Shown: positions 18,637 through 27,511, numbered from the stretch's first letter. The stretch is DNA of 64,000 bases from an uncultured Muribaculaceae bacterium (GCA_910578385.1 CAJTQV010000001.1:124001-188000); one strand, 5' to 3'. Numbers and translations are program-made. The notes: generated by a model from the letters alone, not told the origin.

Positions 18637-19010
18637 AGAATTTGAATGGTTAGTGAAAAATATTGAAAATTAACACGTATTTATAAGATAATCATATTGA
18701 TGCGGTTTCGAGACATCAACTATTCATATCGATTAATTTCAGCAACTGTCAAAAGATTAAGGTTGTAAGCAAATTTCATGGCTCATGAATGCTAAAAATT
18801 CACGAGATGCAGACCGATGATTCAACCCTTTACTTTTACGATTCCAAACGGAACAATCCCGCAGAAAATTGTCCAATAAAGACAATATGCGAAAATATTT
18901 TAACGGGACAAATGTCTTGCTCAGCACATCATGTATGCCAAATTTGCATTATAATAACCTTAACTTAGCCATAATAGTCAGTCATTCCCCATGAAAGATC
19001 CTTTTTATTT

Positions 19011-19037
19011 TGAAAACGACATGAATTGACGTTTTCA
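19011..19037 (+). promoter_or_regulatory. Operator-like inverted repeat over the WYL gene promoter
   Basis: TGAAAACG (19011-19018) and CGTTTTCA (19030-19037) form an 8-bp perfect inverted repeat with centres 19 bp apart, about two helical turns. The right half ends 5 bases before the -7 element. The position suits repression, possibly by the WYL protein itself, but binding is inference. Confidence 0.4.
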
Positions 19038-19042
19038 TTTTG

Positions 19043-19050
19043 TAATTTTG
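19043..19050 (+). promoter_or_regulatory. Bacteroidetes -7 element just before the WYL regulator
   Basis: TAATTTTG matches the consensus. It ends only 4 bases before the ATG at 19055, so transcription should begin at or within a base or two of the start codon. The mRNA would be leaderless, or translation would use the ATG at 19067. Confidence 0.5.
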
Positions 19051-19054
19051 CAGC

Positions 19055-19969
19055 ATGAATCAAAAAATGGGGCGTCTCATACGCTATATACTCATAATTC
19101 AGAAGCTGTCGGGCAAAACAAAATATGTTCCGGCCGATGAACTGATTTCATATCTGACTCTCCAGATGGAGCTGCGTGGGTATGAGGTCGGTCTGAGTCC
19201 GCGTACCCTCCAGCGTGATATAGCTGATATAGAGAGTATGTTTGAGATTGAGATCAAGAACCGCCGGGGAATGGGTTATTATATCAATGAAAAGGTTGCC
19301 AATGCCGACATAAGATATGAGGAACTGATCTTGAATTTTGATTTACTGACCTCATTGAATAATTCGGCAGAGACTTCCGGGTTCATTATTCCCGAGCATC
19401 ACAGGCCGAAAGGTACTGAGAGTATTCCGGCGATTATCCACGCCATCAAGATGAGAAATGTAATCAGTTTTGATTATAAGTTGATACGGAAGAACAATCG
19501 GTTGATAAGCAAGACTGTCTATCCATATTTTCTCAAAGAGTCTTTAGGCTTGTGGTATCTCGTAGCTGTGGACGATTCAGACAATCAGCGTAATTTCGCT
19601 GTTGATCGGATAGACAACCTGACTCTTCTCCCTGACAAATTCACGAGGGATACGAGCATTGACCCAAATAGTCTGTTCCAGCACAGCTACGGAATATGGG
19701 ACGACGAGACAATTCCCATCGAGGAAATAGAGCTCTCTTACTCTGCGCTCGACGGTTACTTCATTAAAGCAACTCCGTTGCATTCCTCGCAAGAGGTGCT
19801 TATTGATAACGATGAGGAATTTCGCATAAGACTGAATCTCCGCATCACAAACGATTTTGTAATGGCACTCCTTGCGAGAAGCAACTCACTGACAGTCATA
19901 AAGCCCGAATCTCTTAAGCTGAGACTCAATGAGATTTACCACCGGGCATTGCACCGCAACAGTCTATGA
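19055..19969 (+). CDS. WYL-domain transcriptional regulator
   Basis: The 304-residue DNA-binding regulator has an N-terminal winged helix-turn-helix at about residues 5-80 (SPRTLQRDIADIE as the recognition region, then RRGMGYYI as the wing). The WYL domain at about 125-200 has the name motif W167-Y168-L169 in GLWYLVAVDD and the basic NFAVDRI close behind. A C-terminal WCX-like part follows. WYL regulators sense a nucleotide or nucleic-acid-like ligand and often control DNA repair, mobile-element or anti-phage genes. Here it is followed after 71 bp by a GIY-YIG-like gene and then an integrase, which fits that pattern. An inverted repeat at its own promoter suggests autoregulation. The first codon is either 19055 or 19067. 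Confidence 0.9.
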   Translation: MNQKMGRLIRYILIIQKLSGKTKYVPADELISYLTLQMELRGYEVGLSPRTLQRDIADIESMFEIEIKNRRGMGYYINEKVANADIRYEELILNFDLLTSLNNSAETSGFIIPEHHRPKGTESIPAIIHAIKMRNVISFDYKLIRKNNRLISKTVYPYFLKESLGLWYLVAVDDSDNQRNFAVDRIDNLTLLPDKFTRDTSIDPNSLFQHSYGIWDDETIPIEEIELSYSALDGYFIKATPLHSSQEVLIDNDEEFRIRLNLRITNDFVMALLARSNSLTVIKPESLKLRLNEIYHRALHRNSL

Positions 19970-20040
19970 GAATCCATTCCGACATTCAGAATAGTCTGAA
20001 CTACAAACCGTAATATATAAACCCCAAAAATCATATAATC

Positions 20041-20532
20041 ATGGCTGAGAAAAACTTTATCGACGAAATTTCCGAGTATAAGAATAACGGATTCAAAGGA
20101 TTCATTCCTGTAAAGACTCTCCGGGGAACATTGTCAGTGATGCCCCAAACCGGTGGTGTCTATGTCGTTCTGAGAACCTCAGAGAATGCTCCGGAGTTCC
20201 TTGAAAAGGGGACAGGCGGATTTTTCAAAGGCAAAGATCCCAACGTCACCATACCCGAGCTCAATCAGAACTACGTTTCCGACAGCACGACCGTATATAT
20301 CGGTAAAGCGAACTGTCTGCGCAAGCGTGTCAGACAGTTACTCAGTTTTGGAGAAGGCAGTGCCGTAGGGCATTGGGGTGGAAGGTATCTTTGGCAGTTA
20401 GCCGATTCCGAAGACCTTCTCGTAGCATGGAAAGAGACCGGTCTCCAGATTCCGGAAGCGATAGAATCAGAAATGATCCGTCAGTTTGTGGCCACCCACG
20501 GCAAAAGACCCTTCGCCAACCTGAAAGGCTAA
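20041..20532 (+). CDS. Divergent GIY-YIG nuclease-fold protein
   Basis: I recognise the 163-residue protein by the spaced GIY-YIG motifs: GVY at residues 39-41, YIG at 86-88 (in TVYIGKA), arginines R94/R96 just after, a glutamate in PEAIESEM (E142 or E144) and a final asparagine at 160 in FANLKG. All five core positions are present, so an active metal-dependent nuclease is plausible. The GIY-to-YIG distance is long (about 45 residues instead of the usual 10-30) because of an insert, EFLEKGTGGFFKGKDPN. There is no second domain. It follows the WYL regulator by 71 bp on the same strand and is probably co-transcribed. Its biological role (defence, mobile-element processing, repair) is unknown. 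Confidence 0.72.
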   Translation: MAEKNFIDEISEYKNNGFKGFIPVKTLRGTLSVMPQTGGVYVVLRTSENAPEFLEKGTGGFFKGKDPNVTIPELNQNYVSDSTTVYIGKANCLRKRVRQLLSFGEGSAVGHWGGRYLWQLADSEDLLVAWKETGLQIPEAIESEMIRQFVATHGKRPFANLKG

Positions 20533-20576
20533 TCAGCGAACTCCCATCCGGTAAATACCCTACCGTCTAAAAATAC

Positions 20577-20619
20577 CTTAGGCGATAAGCACTCTGCCAC
20601 AGAGCGCTTATCGCCTAAG
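20577..20619. terminator. Long perfect hairpin between the GIY-YIG gene and the integrase
   Basis: A 14-bp perfect stem (CTTAGGCGATAAGC at 20577-20590 with 20606-20619) continues past one mismatch into a further 5 bp (CTCTG/CAGAG) with a 3-base loop. TAATTTATTATAAG follows. It probably terminates the regulator/nuclease unit, though its length and position next to an integrase also allow a recombination-related role. The rest of the 253-bp gap up to the integrase is AT-rich and shows nothing else clear. Confidence 0.65.
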
Positions 20620-20785
20620 TAATTTATTATAAGAGGAGATCGGTTCATCCATCAGTAAACCCGGGACAGTTGTATCTGTTATTGGTCATTTTAATTTTCT
20701 GCTGCGGAGGCAAAGATGCGGTTTTTATGTTTTGGAAATATAGAACCTTTCTATTTTTCTGAATTAATCAATATTATTAAACATT

Positions 20786-21712
20786 ATGACGCATCTGACT
20801 ATCAGAGAAATCGCGGATGTCTGGAAAGACGAGAAACGTCCGTATGTCAAGCGGTCAACATTCGCAACTTACATGCTGGCGCTTGAAAACCATCTGTTGC
20901 CCTTTTTCGGCAATATGACCGAGCTGACTGAAGCGACAGTACAGTCCTTTGTGCTCCAGAAACTCAATGCCGGGTTGAGTGCCAAGACGGTAAAGGACTT
21001 TCTCATCGTGCTGAAAATGATTATGAAGCATGGTGTGAAAAACAAGTGGCTGGAATATGCCGAATGGGATATCAAGTATCCTACATCAACCGGGCCGGGG
21101 AATATCGAGGTGCTGACCATTGCCAACCATAAGAAGGTGCTCGATTACGTGAAGGGGCACTTCTCGTTCAAGGCGTTGGGCATCTACATCTGCCTTACAA
21201 CCGGACTACGTATCGGCGAGATATGCGCATTGAGATGGGACGATATCAATGCCCAGACCGGCACACTGCACGTGAAGCGGACGATCGAACGAATCTACAT
21301 TCTCGAAGGGGATAGGAAACATACCGAACTGGTCATCAATGACCCTAAAACACCCAATTCTCTCCGGGAGATTCCACTGAGCTCAGAAGCATTGTCAATC
21401 ATACGCCCCCTAATGAAGGTGGTCAATCCTAATTTTTACGTCATCTCAAATGATGTGAAGCCTATCGAACCCCGGACGTACCGCGTCTACTATAAACGGC
21501 TGATGAAATCGCTCAAAATCCCGGAAATCAAGTTTCATGGACTGCGGCACTCGTTTGCAACCCGTTGCATCGAGAGCAACTGCGACTACAAGACTGTCAG
21601 CGTGCTGTTGGGTCACTCTGACATCTCCACCACACTCAATCTCTATGTCCATACCAATATGGAACAGAAGAAACGCTGCATCTCCAAAATGTTCAAATCT
21701 CTCGGCAAGTAA
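20786..21712 (+). CDS. Tyrosine recombinase / integrase
   Basis: The 308-residue site-specific recombinase has an N-terminal SAM-like core-binding domain at about residues 1-100 and a catalytic domain from about 115. The active-site set is present: R142 (TGLRIGEICALRWDD), H251-x-x-R254 (HGLRHSFATR), H277 (LLGHSDISTT) and the nucleophile Y287 (NLYVHT). A lysine around 188 could be the beta-hairpin lysine. This is the size of stand-alone phage or genomic-island integrases and of invertases, and is shorter than Bacteroides conjugative-transposon integrases (about 400). No attachment-site duplication or cargo beyond the two upstream genes could be identified. It may therefore be a remnant of a mobile element or a local DNA invertase. 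Confidence 0.93.
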   Translation: MTHLTIREIADVWKDEKRPYVKRSTFATYMLALENHLLPFFGNMTELTEATVQSFVLQKLNAGLSAKTVKDFLIVLKMIMKHGVKNKWLEYAEWDIKYPTSTGPGNIEVLTIANHKKVLDYVKGHFSFKALGIYICLTTGLRIGEICALRWDDINAQTGTLHVKRTIERIYILEGDRKHTELVINDPKTPNSLREIPLSSEALSIIRPLMKVVNPNFYVISNDVKPIEPRTYRVYYKRLMKSLKIPEIKFHGLRHSFATRCIESNCDYKTVSVLLGHSDISTTLNLYVHTNMEQKKRCISKMFKSLGK

Positions 21713-21773
21713 GTTTATGTGAAATCAGGCTCTCCATATCATAAACATCAAGTTTGTGAACGTCGAGCCTGTG

Positions 21774-21832
21774 CCCGATAAAAGAGTGAAGCGGGCTGAA
21801 CAAGTGTCAGTCCGCTTCATTCTTTTATCGGG
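21774..21832. terminator. 26-bp hairpin between convergent integrase and alaS
   Basis: The arms at 21774-21799 and 21807-21832 pair over 26 positions with only two mismatches, each a G opposite T that would wobble in RNA, and a 7-base loop. The outer 12 pairs (CCCGATAAAAGA) are perfect. It lies 61 bases after the integrase stop and 35 bases from the alaS stop, so it probably terminates both. It is unusually long for a terminator. Confidence 0.65.
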
Positions 21833-21867
21833 TTAACCGGTTGGTTTTTTGTATCTTTTCAGCCGGA

Positions 21868-24492
21868 TTATTTCAGGCCAAGGAGCTCATAGACCTTATC
21901 AGCAGCATTTGTGAGCCCTGAGGCATCTTTGCCGCCGGCCTGGGCGAAGAATGGCTGACCGCCGCCGCCACCCTTCATGAGTTTGGCAGCCTCACGTACT
22001 ATCTGCGAGGCGTTGTAACCCTCTTTTACAAGGTCATCACTGATCATGAGAGTGAGGGTAGGACGATCCTCATTGAGAGTTGCAGCAATAAATACTGTCG
22101 GACCTACTGCCTCTTTGCGGAGTATGAACGCAACATTCTTCACGACATCAGGAATACGGGGACCTGCAAGTCGGCAGACTGTAACGCCGTTCGCAATAGT
22201 GGCGTTATCCTTCACTTCCTTGGCAAGAAGGGCAGTACGCTCTGCGACATAACCTTCAACCTGATGACGGAGGTCTGCATTCTCAAGAATGGCTTTCTTG
22301 ATGTTGGCACGTACATCTCCGGCATTTCCAAGCAGGTCGCGGATATCGGTGAGAATATCCTGCATATTGTCCATCATCTTCTCCATGCCTTCTCCGGACA
22401 CTGCCTCGATTCGGCGGATACCGGCCGCGATTGAGCTTTCGTTGATGATGCGCACCATACCGATGTTTCCTGTATTGGCCACGTGTGTACCACCGCAAAG
22501 CTCGACAGATGAGCCATATTTCACTACCCGGACCTTGTCGCCATATTTCTCACCGAAGAGTGCCATTGCACCCATCTCGCGTGCTTCGGCGATAGGCAGT
22601 TCGCGGCATTCCTCAAGCGGCATTGCCATGCGGATTCTCTCGTTGACGAGGTGCTCGACCTTGCGGATTTCCTCGGGAGTAACCTTCTGGAAGTGCGAGA
22701 AGTCGAAACGGAGTGACTCGGGATTCACGTAAGAACCTTTCTGCTCGACATGTGTGCCGAGCACTTCGCGGAGAGCCTCGTGGATAAGGTGTGTGGCCGA
22801 ATGGTTCGCTGATGTGGCGCGACGGGCCTTCAGGTCTATTTTCGCGGTAAATTCAGCAGAAGGATCCGAGGGGAGTTTCTTAGCAAGATGAACAGCTACG
22901 TTGTTCTCTTTTTTGGTGTCGAATATTTCGACGGTCTCGCCATTGTCAGCCACGAGAACACCACGGTCACCTACCTGACCACCCATCTCAGCATAGAAAG
23001 GAGTGCGTGTCAGCATGATCTGGTAGTATTCTTTCCCTTTCTGTTTTACCTTGCGATATTTCAGTATGCGTGTACGGGTCTCGAATTCATCGTAGCCGAC
23101 AAATTCCTCGTCGCCCGATGCTACTTCCACCCAGTCGGTCGTCTCGACAGAAGCTGCGCTGCGGGCACGCTCTTTCTGTGCCTTCATATCGCGGTCAAAT
23201 CCCTCTTTGTCAACCGTCATGCCCTGCTCTCTGGCTATAAGCTCGGTCAGGTCGAGAGGGAATCCATATGTATCATAGAGCGTGAAGGCATCGGAACCGT
23301 TGATGACAGTCTTGTTTTCCGCCTTGGCTTTCTTCACAAGCGAGTCAAGAAGCTTGATACCGTTGTCGAGCGTACGCAGGAAAGAGTCTTCCTCTTCCTT
23401 GATGACTTTCTTTATAAGTTCTTTCTGAGCGGGGAGCTCGGGATAAGCCTCACCCATCTGGTCAACGAGAGTATCAACCAACTTGTAGAGTGTAGCCTCT
23501 TTCTGACCGAGGAAGGTATAGACATAGCGGACAGCACGGCGGAGTATGCGTCGGATCACATATCCGGCCTTGGCATTTGAGGGCAACTGAGAATCCGCTA
23601 TTGAGAAAGCGATTGTCCTCACGTGGTCGGCTGCAACGCGCATGGCGACATCAACCTTCTCATCCACACCATATTTCTTTCCGGAGATTTCGCTGATTTT
23701 AGCGATAATCGGTGTGAAGATATCTGTATCGTAGTTCGATTTCTTGCCCTGGAGTGCCATTGTGAGTCGCTCGAATCCCATGCCGGTATCGATAACCTTT
23801 GCAGGGAGCGGTTCGAGATGGCCGTCTGCCATGCGGTTGTACTGCATGAAGACGAGGTTCCAGATTTCGATTACGAGGGGATTGTCTTTGTTGACAAGCT
23901 CTGCACCATCGACAGCAGCACGTTCTTCATCGCTGCGCAGGTCGATGTGAATCTCACTGCAGGGACCGCAGGGACCGACATCACCCATCTCCCAGAAATT
24001 GTCGTGACGGTTACCGTTTATGATATGGCTCTTTGGAAGATGACGCTCCCAGATTGCGGCAGCCTCATTGTCACGCTCCAGATTCTCGGGGGCATAGCCT
24101 TCGAAGACCGTGGCATAAAGTCTTTCGGGATTCAGTTTGAGAACGTCCACAAGATATTCCCATGCCCAGTCGATAGCCTCCTGCTTGAAGTAGTCGCCAA
24201 AAGACCAGTTGCCGAGCATCTCGAACATGGTGTGGTGATAGGTGTCGTGTCCGACCTCCTCAAGGTCATTGTGTTTGCCCGACACGCGGAGGCATTTCTG
24301 GCTGTCGGTCACACGACGGCTCTCGGGAACACGGTTGCCGAGAATGATATCCTTGAACTGGTTCATTCCGGCATTTGTAAACATCAGGGTAGGATCATCT
24401 TTGAGAACCATCGGAGCCGACGGCACAACCTTGTGTCCTTTCTCTTTGAAAAAGTTTTTGAAGGACTCTCTAATTTCTTTTGATGTCAGCAT
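21868..24492 (-). CDS. alaS: Alanyl-tRNA synthetase
   Basis: This essential enzyme charges tRNA-Ala with alanine and edits mischarged serine or glycine. It has 874 residues when started at 24492 (MLTSKEIRESFKNFFKEKGH), the family's conserved N-terminus. The frame extends 15 codons further to 24537 without homology, so I reject that start. Visible parts are the class II catalytic core (about 1-250, with TNAGMNQFKDIILG), the editing domain with zinc ligands (HSATH in SANHSATHLIHEAL, then CGGTH), and a C-terminal DHHA1 domain with a glycine-rich MKGGGGGQPFFAQAGG. It is monocistronic, with a -7 element at 24589. Confidence 0.98.
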   Translation of the reverse strand: MLTSKEIRESFKNFFKEKGHKVVPSAPMVLKDDPTLMFTNAGMNQFKDIILGNRVPESRRVTDSQKCLRVSGKHNDLEEVGHDTYHHTMFEMLGNWSFGDYFKQEAIDWAWEYLVDVLKLNPERLYATVFEGYAPENLERDNEAAAIWERHLPKSHIINGNRHDNFWEMGDVGPCGPCSEIHIDLRSDEERAAVDGAELVNKDNPLVIEIWNLVFMQYNRMADGHLEPLPAKVIDTGMGFERLTMALQGKKSNYDTDIFTPIIAKISEISGKKYGVDEKVDVAMRVAADHVRTIAFSIADSQLPSNAKAGYVIRRILRRAVRYVYTFLGQKEATLYKLVDTLVDQMGEAYPELPAQKELIKKVIKEEEDSFLRTLDNGIKLLDSLVKKAKAENKTVINGSDAFTLYDTYGFPLDLTELIAREQGMTVDKEGFDRDMKAQKERARSAASVETTDWVEVASGDEEFVGYDEFETRTRILKYRKVKQKGKEYYQIMLTRTPFYAEMGGQVGDRGVLVADNGETVEIFDTKKENNVAVHLAKKLPSDPSAEFTAKIDLKARRATSANHSATHLIHEALREVLGTHVEQKGSYVNPESLRFDFSHFQKVTPEEIRKVEHLVNERIRMAMPLEECRELPIAEAREMGAMALFGEKYGDKVRVVKYGSSVELCGGTHVANTGNIGMVRIINESSIAAGIRRIEAVSGEGMEKMMDNMQDILTDIRDLLGNAGDVRANIKKAILENADLRHQVEGYVAERTALLAKEVKDNATIANGVTVCRLAGPRIPDVVKNVAFILRKEAVGPTVFIAATLNEDRPTLTLMISDDLVKEGYNASQIVREAAKLMKGGGGGQPFFAQAGGKDASGLTNAADKVYELLGLK

Positions 24493-24588
24493 GTATTTAT
24501 TGAGTGATTTGGAGTATTTACGGTTCATAAAGCGCATCCGGAACGTTCTGTAGATTGACTTCTTTGACAGTCCGGTTGCTTCAACTTA

Positions 24589-24596
24589 CAAAGTTA
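24589..24596 (-). promoter_or_regulatory. Bacteroidetes -7 element for alaS
   Basis: The minus strand reads TAACTTTG, an exact TAnnTTTG match, about 97 bases before the alaS start at 24492. This supports the downstream start codon choice. Confidence 0.5.
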
Positions 24597-24666
24597 ATAA
24601 ATTTTCGCGAAGCAGAACACTTTCATTGACCGGAAAGTTATACATATAGACAAACTTTTTTGCATT

Positions 24667-27474
24667 ATGGAGAACCGGATTGTTGATTCTTTACGGCAGG
24701 TGGTCGGCAAGGACAATGTTCTTGACAATGACCTTTGGCGCGAGATTTATGCTCGCGACGCTTCTTATTTCGATATAAAACCGGAATGCGTGGTCCGGCC
24801 CCGAACGGAAGAGGATGTCCGTCGTGTGCTGAAAATTGCGGAGACATCGGGTTGTGGTGTGACCTTCCGGTCGGCCGGAACGTCGCTCTCCGGTCAGACG
24901 GTCGGACCGGGCATAATCTGCGAATTGCGTACCGGCTGGAACAGTGCGGAAGTCCGCGACAACGGAAGCAAGATATGGTTTGAGCCGGGTCTGACTGCAA
25001 ATCAGGTCAACAATATCCTTCGTCCGCATCATCACCATATCGGACCGGATCCGGCTTCATCATCGGCTGCCATGATGGGTGGTATACTCTCCAACAACAG
25101 CAGTGGTATGGAAGCCGGAGTCGCGCACAACTCTTACCATACGCTGGTATCAATGAAGTTCATGCTCACAAACGGTCATTCATACGACTCGGCATCAGGG
25201 GCTGACAGAAAACGGTTCGCTGAAACTGAGAGAGATTTGTGTGCCGGACTTACGGAAATCCGACAGCACATACTGTCGGATGATGCGATACGAAACCGTA
25301 TCGCTACCAAATACAAGATTAAGAACGTCACCGGGTATGCCATGAACTCTTTCCTCGATTATGAAGACCCGATGGATATCTTCATTCATCTCATGATAGG
25401 AGGGGAAGGCACTCTCGGTTTTATTGTCTCGGCTGTATTGGAGACTGTGCCGCTGTTCTCAACATATTCTTCGGCAATGCTCTATTTCCCTACCGTAACG
25501 CAGGCTGCGGCCTGTGCCGCATCTCTTGGAGAAAGTGGTGCGCTTGCCGTGGAAATGATGGACTATGCCTCGCTGAGAAGCACCCAAGGACTTCGTCCCG
25601 ACATGCCGAAGGGCACTACTGCCATGCTGGTTGATTACGGTGCAAATTCTTCTGAGGAGATGAGGGCGTTGACCGAACGGTTACGTCCTGAAATATCGGC
25701 GTTACCCGGTCTGATTCATCTTGATGATTTCACCACAACTGTAGCTGAGCGTCAAAGACTGTGGCATTTGCGCGACGGCGTTTTCCCGTGTGTGGCAGGT
25801 GTGCGTCAGCCGGGAGCGACTGTAATCCTTGAGGATGTCGCGGCTCCGGTCGAAGATCTTGACCGACTGGTGGAGGGCGTGCAGCAACTGTTCCGCAAGC
25901 ATGGTTATGACGGTGCAATATTCGGCCATGCCCGAGCCGGCAACATACATCCGCTGGTTACATCGCGCATGGACTCGGGGAAGGAGCTGGACAATTTCAA
26001 GTCATTCATGGAGGGATTTGTGACGCATGTGCTGAGCCTGAACGGTTCGCTGAAAGGTGAACATGGCACTGGGCGTGCAATCGCTCCATTTGTTGAGCGT
26101 GAATGGGGTCCTGAAATATATTCCCTCATGTGCAAGGTCAAAAGATTGGCCGATCCGTCAGGCATTCTCAATCCGGGTGTGATGATCAATGATGACCCCG
26201 AGGCTTATATCAAGCCTATGAAAAGCATGGATATCTTTGGTGAGCAACTGGGTTATCCCGAAGCGGACAAGTGCATAGAGTGCGGTTATTGCGAACATGT
26301 CTGTCCGTCGAGAGACATCACTCTTACACCTCGCCAACGTCTTCAGGCTCGCCGGGTGATTGCCCGTACAGGTTCCAAGGAACTGGAAAAACAATATCGC
26401 TATATCGGCAATGAGACATGTTGTGCCGACGGTTCCTGCCAGATGCCATGCCCGATGAATATAAACACCGGTACGGTAACTGATGCTGTGCGGGCAGTGA
26501 CAAACGCCTCTATATTTGACAAAGCCCTGTCTGCATCGGCCGGACATTACGGAAAAGTGGAGAAAGTACTCAGAGGTCTATTGAAGACTGCTGTAGCGAC
26601 CGAAAAGGTCATATCTCCATATCCGTTGATATGGGCAACAGATTTCATGCACAAGCTATACAGACAGTCTCCGCATTGGTCAAGACATTTCCCGATGCCT
26701 CCGGCTATACCTTGGCGAGAGTCTGCATCTGTTCCTGATTTCGTGTATTTCCCGGCATGTGTCACCCGTATTTTCGGTGGCTCAACACTCGGCAAGGATG
26801 ACATGATGACCGTCATGCTCCGTATAGCCGCCAGGTGCGGTTACAATATGGTTCTGCCAAAAGATATGCAGGGAGCATGTTGCTCACAGATATGGGAGCA
26901 TAAGGGAGACCCCGAAGGCCAGAGGATTGTTGCTCATACCACAGTCGATACCTTCTACCGTCTGAGCCGGAAAGGGAAGGTGCCGATTGTCTGCGACACG
27001 ACATCCTGCACACATACCTTACTTTCTTTGGCGCATAAAGAGGGCATTCTTGACAAGGAACATCTCGAAAAATACAGCAGGCTGAAAATTATTGACATCA
27101 CACGTTGGCTGTCGGAATATGCCATGCCAAAGTTGCGTGTGGTCAGACCAAAGAACCGCGTGCTGCTTCATCCGACTTGCGCATCGCGCATAACCGGGCT
27201 GGATAAGCTGATGATTGAGGTAGCTCGCAAATGTGCAAAATATGTCGAGGTCCCTGACGAGGCTTATTGCTGCGGTGCCGCCGGCGACCGTGGATTCATT
27301 TTCCCGGAGGTGGCACGCTCAGCAACGAAAGCTGAGAGGAAAGAGACGGAAGGAGAGGATTACGACGGCTGTTATTCTCTTGCGCGCACCTGCGAGATTT
27401 CCATGATGGATACCATCAAGCGTCCGTATGAATCGATAGTATATCTTGTGGATGAAACCACGGGCGCCATATGA
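24667..27474 (+). CDS. FAD/Fe-S oxidoreductase, D-lactate dehydrogenase-like (Dld-II/GlcD-GlpC fusion)
   Basis: The 935-residue fusion protein probably oxidises a 2-hydroxy acid such as D-lactate and passes electrons through iron-sulfur centres to the respiratory chain. The FAD-binding type 4 domain is at about residues 20-200 (TFRSAGTSLSGQT is the flavin motif). The FAD-oxidase C-terminal domain is at about 230-510 (GAIFGHARAGNIHP, LKGEHGTGRA). A ferredoxin-like cluster from about 534 has CIECGYCEHVCP, then CCADGSCQMPCP. Two CCG modules follow, near residue 694 (FPACVTRIFGG) and at 835-870 (HPTCASRITG, AYCCGAAGDRGF). It is a single-gene unit with a clean terminator 3 bases after its stop. 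The substrate is inferred from the architecture only. Confidence 0.92.
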   Translation: MENRIVDSLRQVVGKDNVLDNDLWREIYARDASYFDIKPECVVRPRTEEDVRRVLKIAETSGCGVTFRSAGTSLSGQTVGPGIICELRTGWNSAEVRDNGSKIWFEPGLTANQVNNILRPHHHHIGPDPASSSAAMMGGILSNNSSGMEAGVAHNSYHTLVSMKFMLTNGHSYDSASGADRKRFAETERDLCAGLTEIRQHILSDDAIRNRIATKYKIKNVTGYAMNSFLDYEDPMDIFIHLMIGGEGTLGFIVSAVLETVPLFSTYSSAMLYFPTVTQAAACAASLGESGALAVEMMDYASLRSTQGLRPDMPKGTTAMLVDYGANSSEEMRALTERLRPEISALPGLIHLDDFTTTVAERQRLWHLRDGVFPCVAGVRQPGATVILEDVAAPVEDLDRLVEGVQQLFRKHGYDGAIFGHARAGNIHPLVTSRMDSGKELDNFKSFMEGFVTHVLSLNGSLKGEHGTGRAIAPFVEREWGPEIYSLMCKVKRLADPSGILNPGVMINDDPEAYIKPMKSMDIFGEQLGYPEADKCIECGYCEHVCPSRDITLTPRQRLQARRVIARTGSKELEKQYRYIGNETCCADGSCQMPCPMNINTGTVTDAVRAVTNASIFDKALSASAGHYGKVEKVLRGLLKTAVATEKVISPYPLIWATDFMHKLYRQSPHWSRHFPMPPAIPWRESASVPDFVYFPACVTRIFGGSTLGKDDMMTVMLRIAARCGYNMVLPKDMQGACCSQIWEHKGDPEGQRIVAHTTVDTFYRLSRKGKVPIVCDTTSCTHTLLSLAHKEGILDKEHLEKYSRLKIIDITRWLSEYAMPKLRVVRPKNRVLLHPTCASRITGLDKLMIEVARKCAKYVEVPDEAYCCGAAGDRGFIFPEVARSATKAERKETEGEDYDGCYSLARTCEISMMDTIKRPYESIVYLVDETTGAI

Positions 27475-27476
27475 AC

Positions 27477-27511
27477 AATCCCTGTGTATCTATCACGGAT
27501 ACACAGGGATT
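27477..27511 (+). terminator. Terminator after the FAD/Fe-S oxidoreductase
   Basis: AATCCCTGTGTATC (27477-27490) pairs perfectly over 14 bp with 27498-27511 around a 7-base loop. It starts 3 bases after the stop codon and is followed by ATAGTGTT. yraN converges from the right. Confidence 0.75.

Larger units (their letters stand above)
18637..19054. other. Gene-free stretch between the large secreted protein and the WYL regulator
   Basis: This 418-bp, AT-rich spacer separates two divergent genes. It holds the WYL promoter and operator-like repeat near its right end (described separately). I see no small open frame with coding character and no stable hairpin. The minus-strand promoter for the large gene should be here, but I cannot point to a clear TAnnTTTG copy for it. 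Confidence 0.6.

Noticed and set aside
21868..24537. alaS with the earlier start at 24537
   Set aside because: The 15 extra residues are not part of the conserved synthetase N-terminus, which begins at 24492 with MLTSKEIR.
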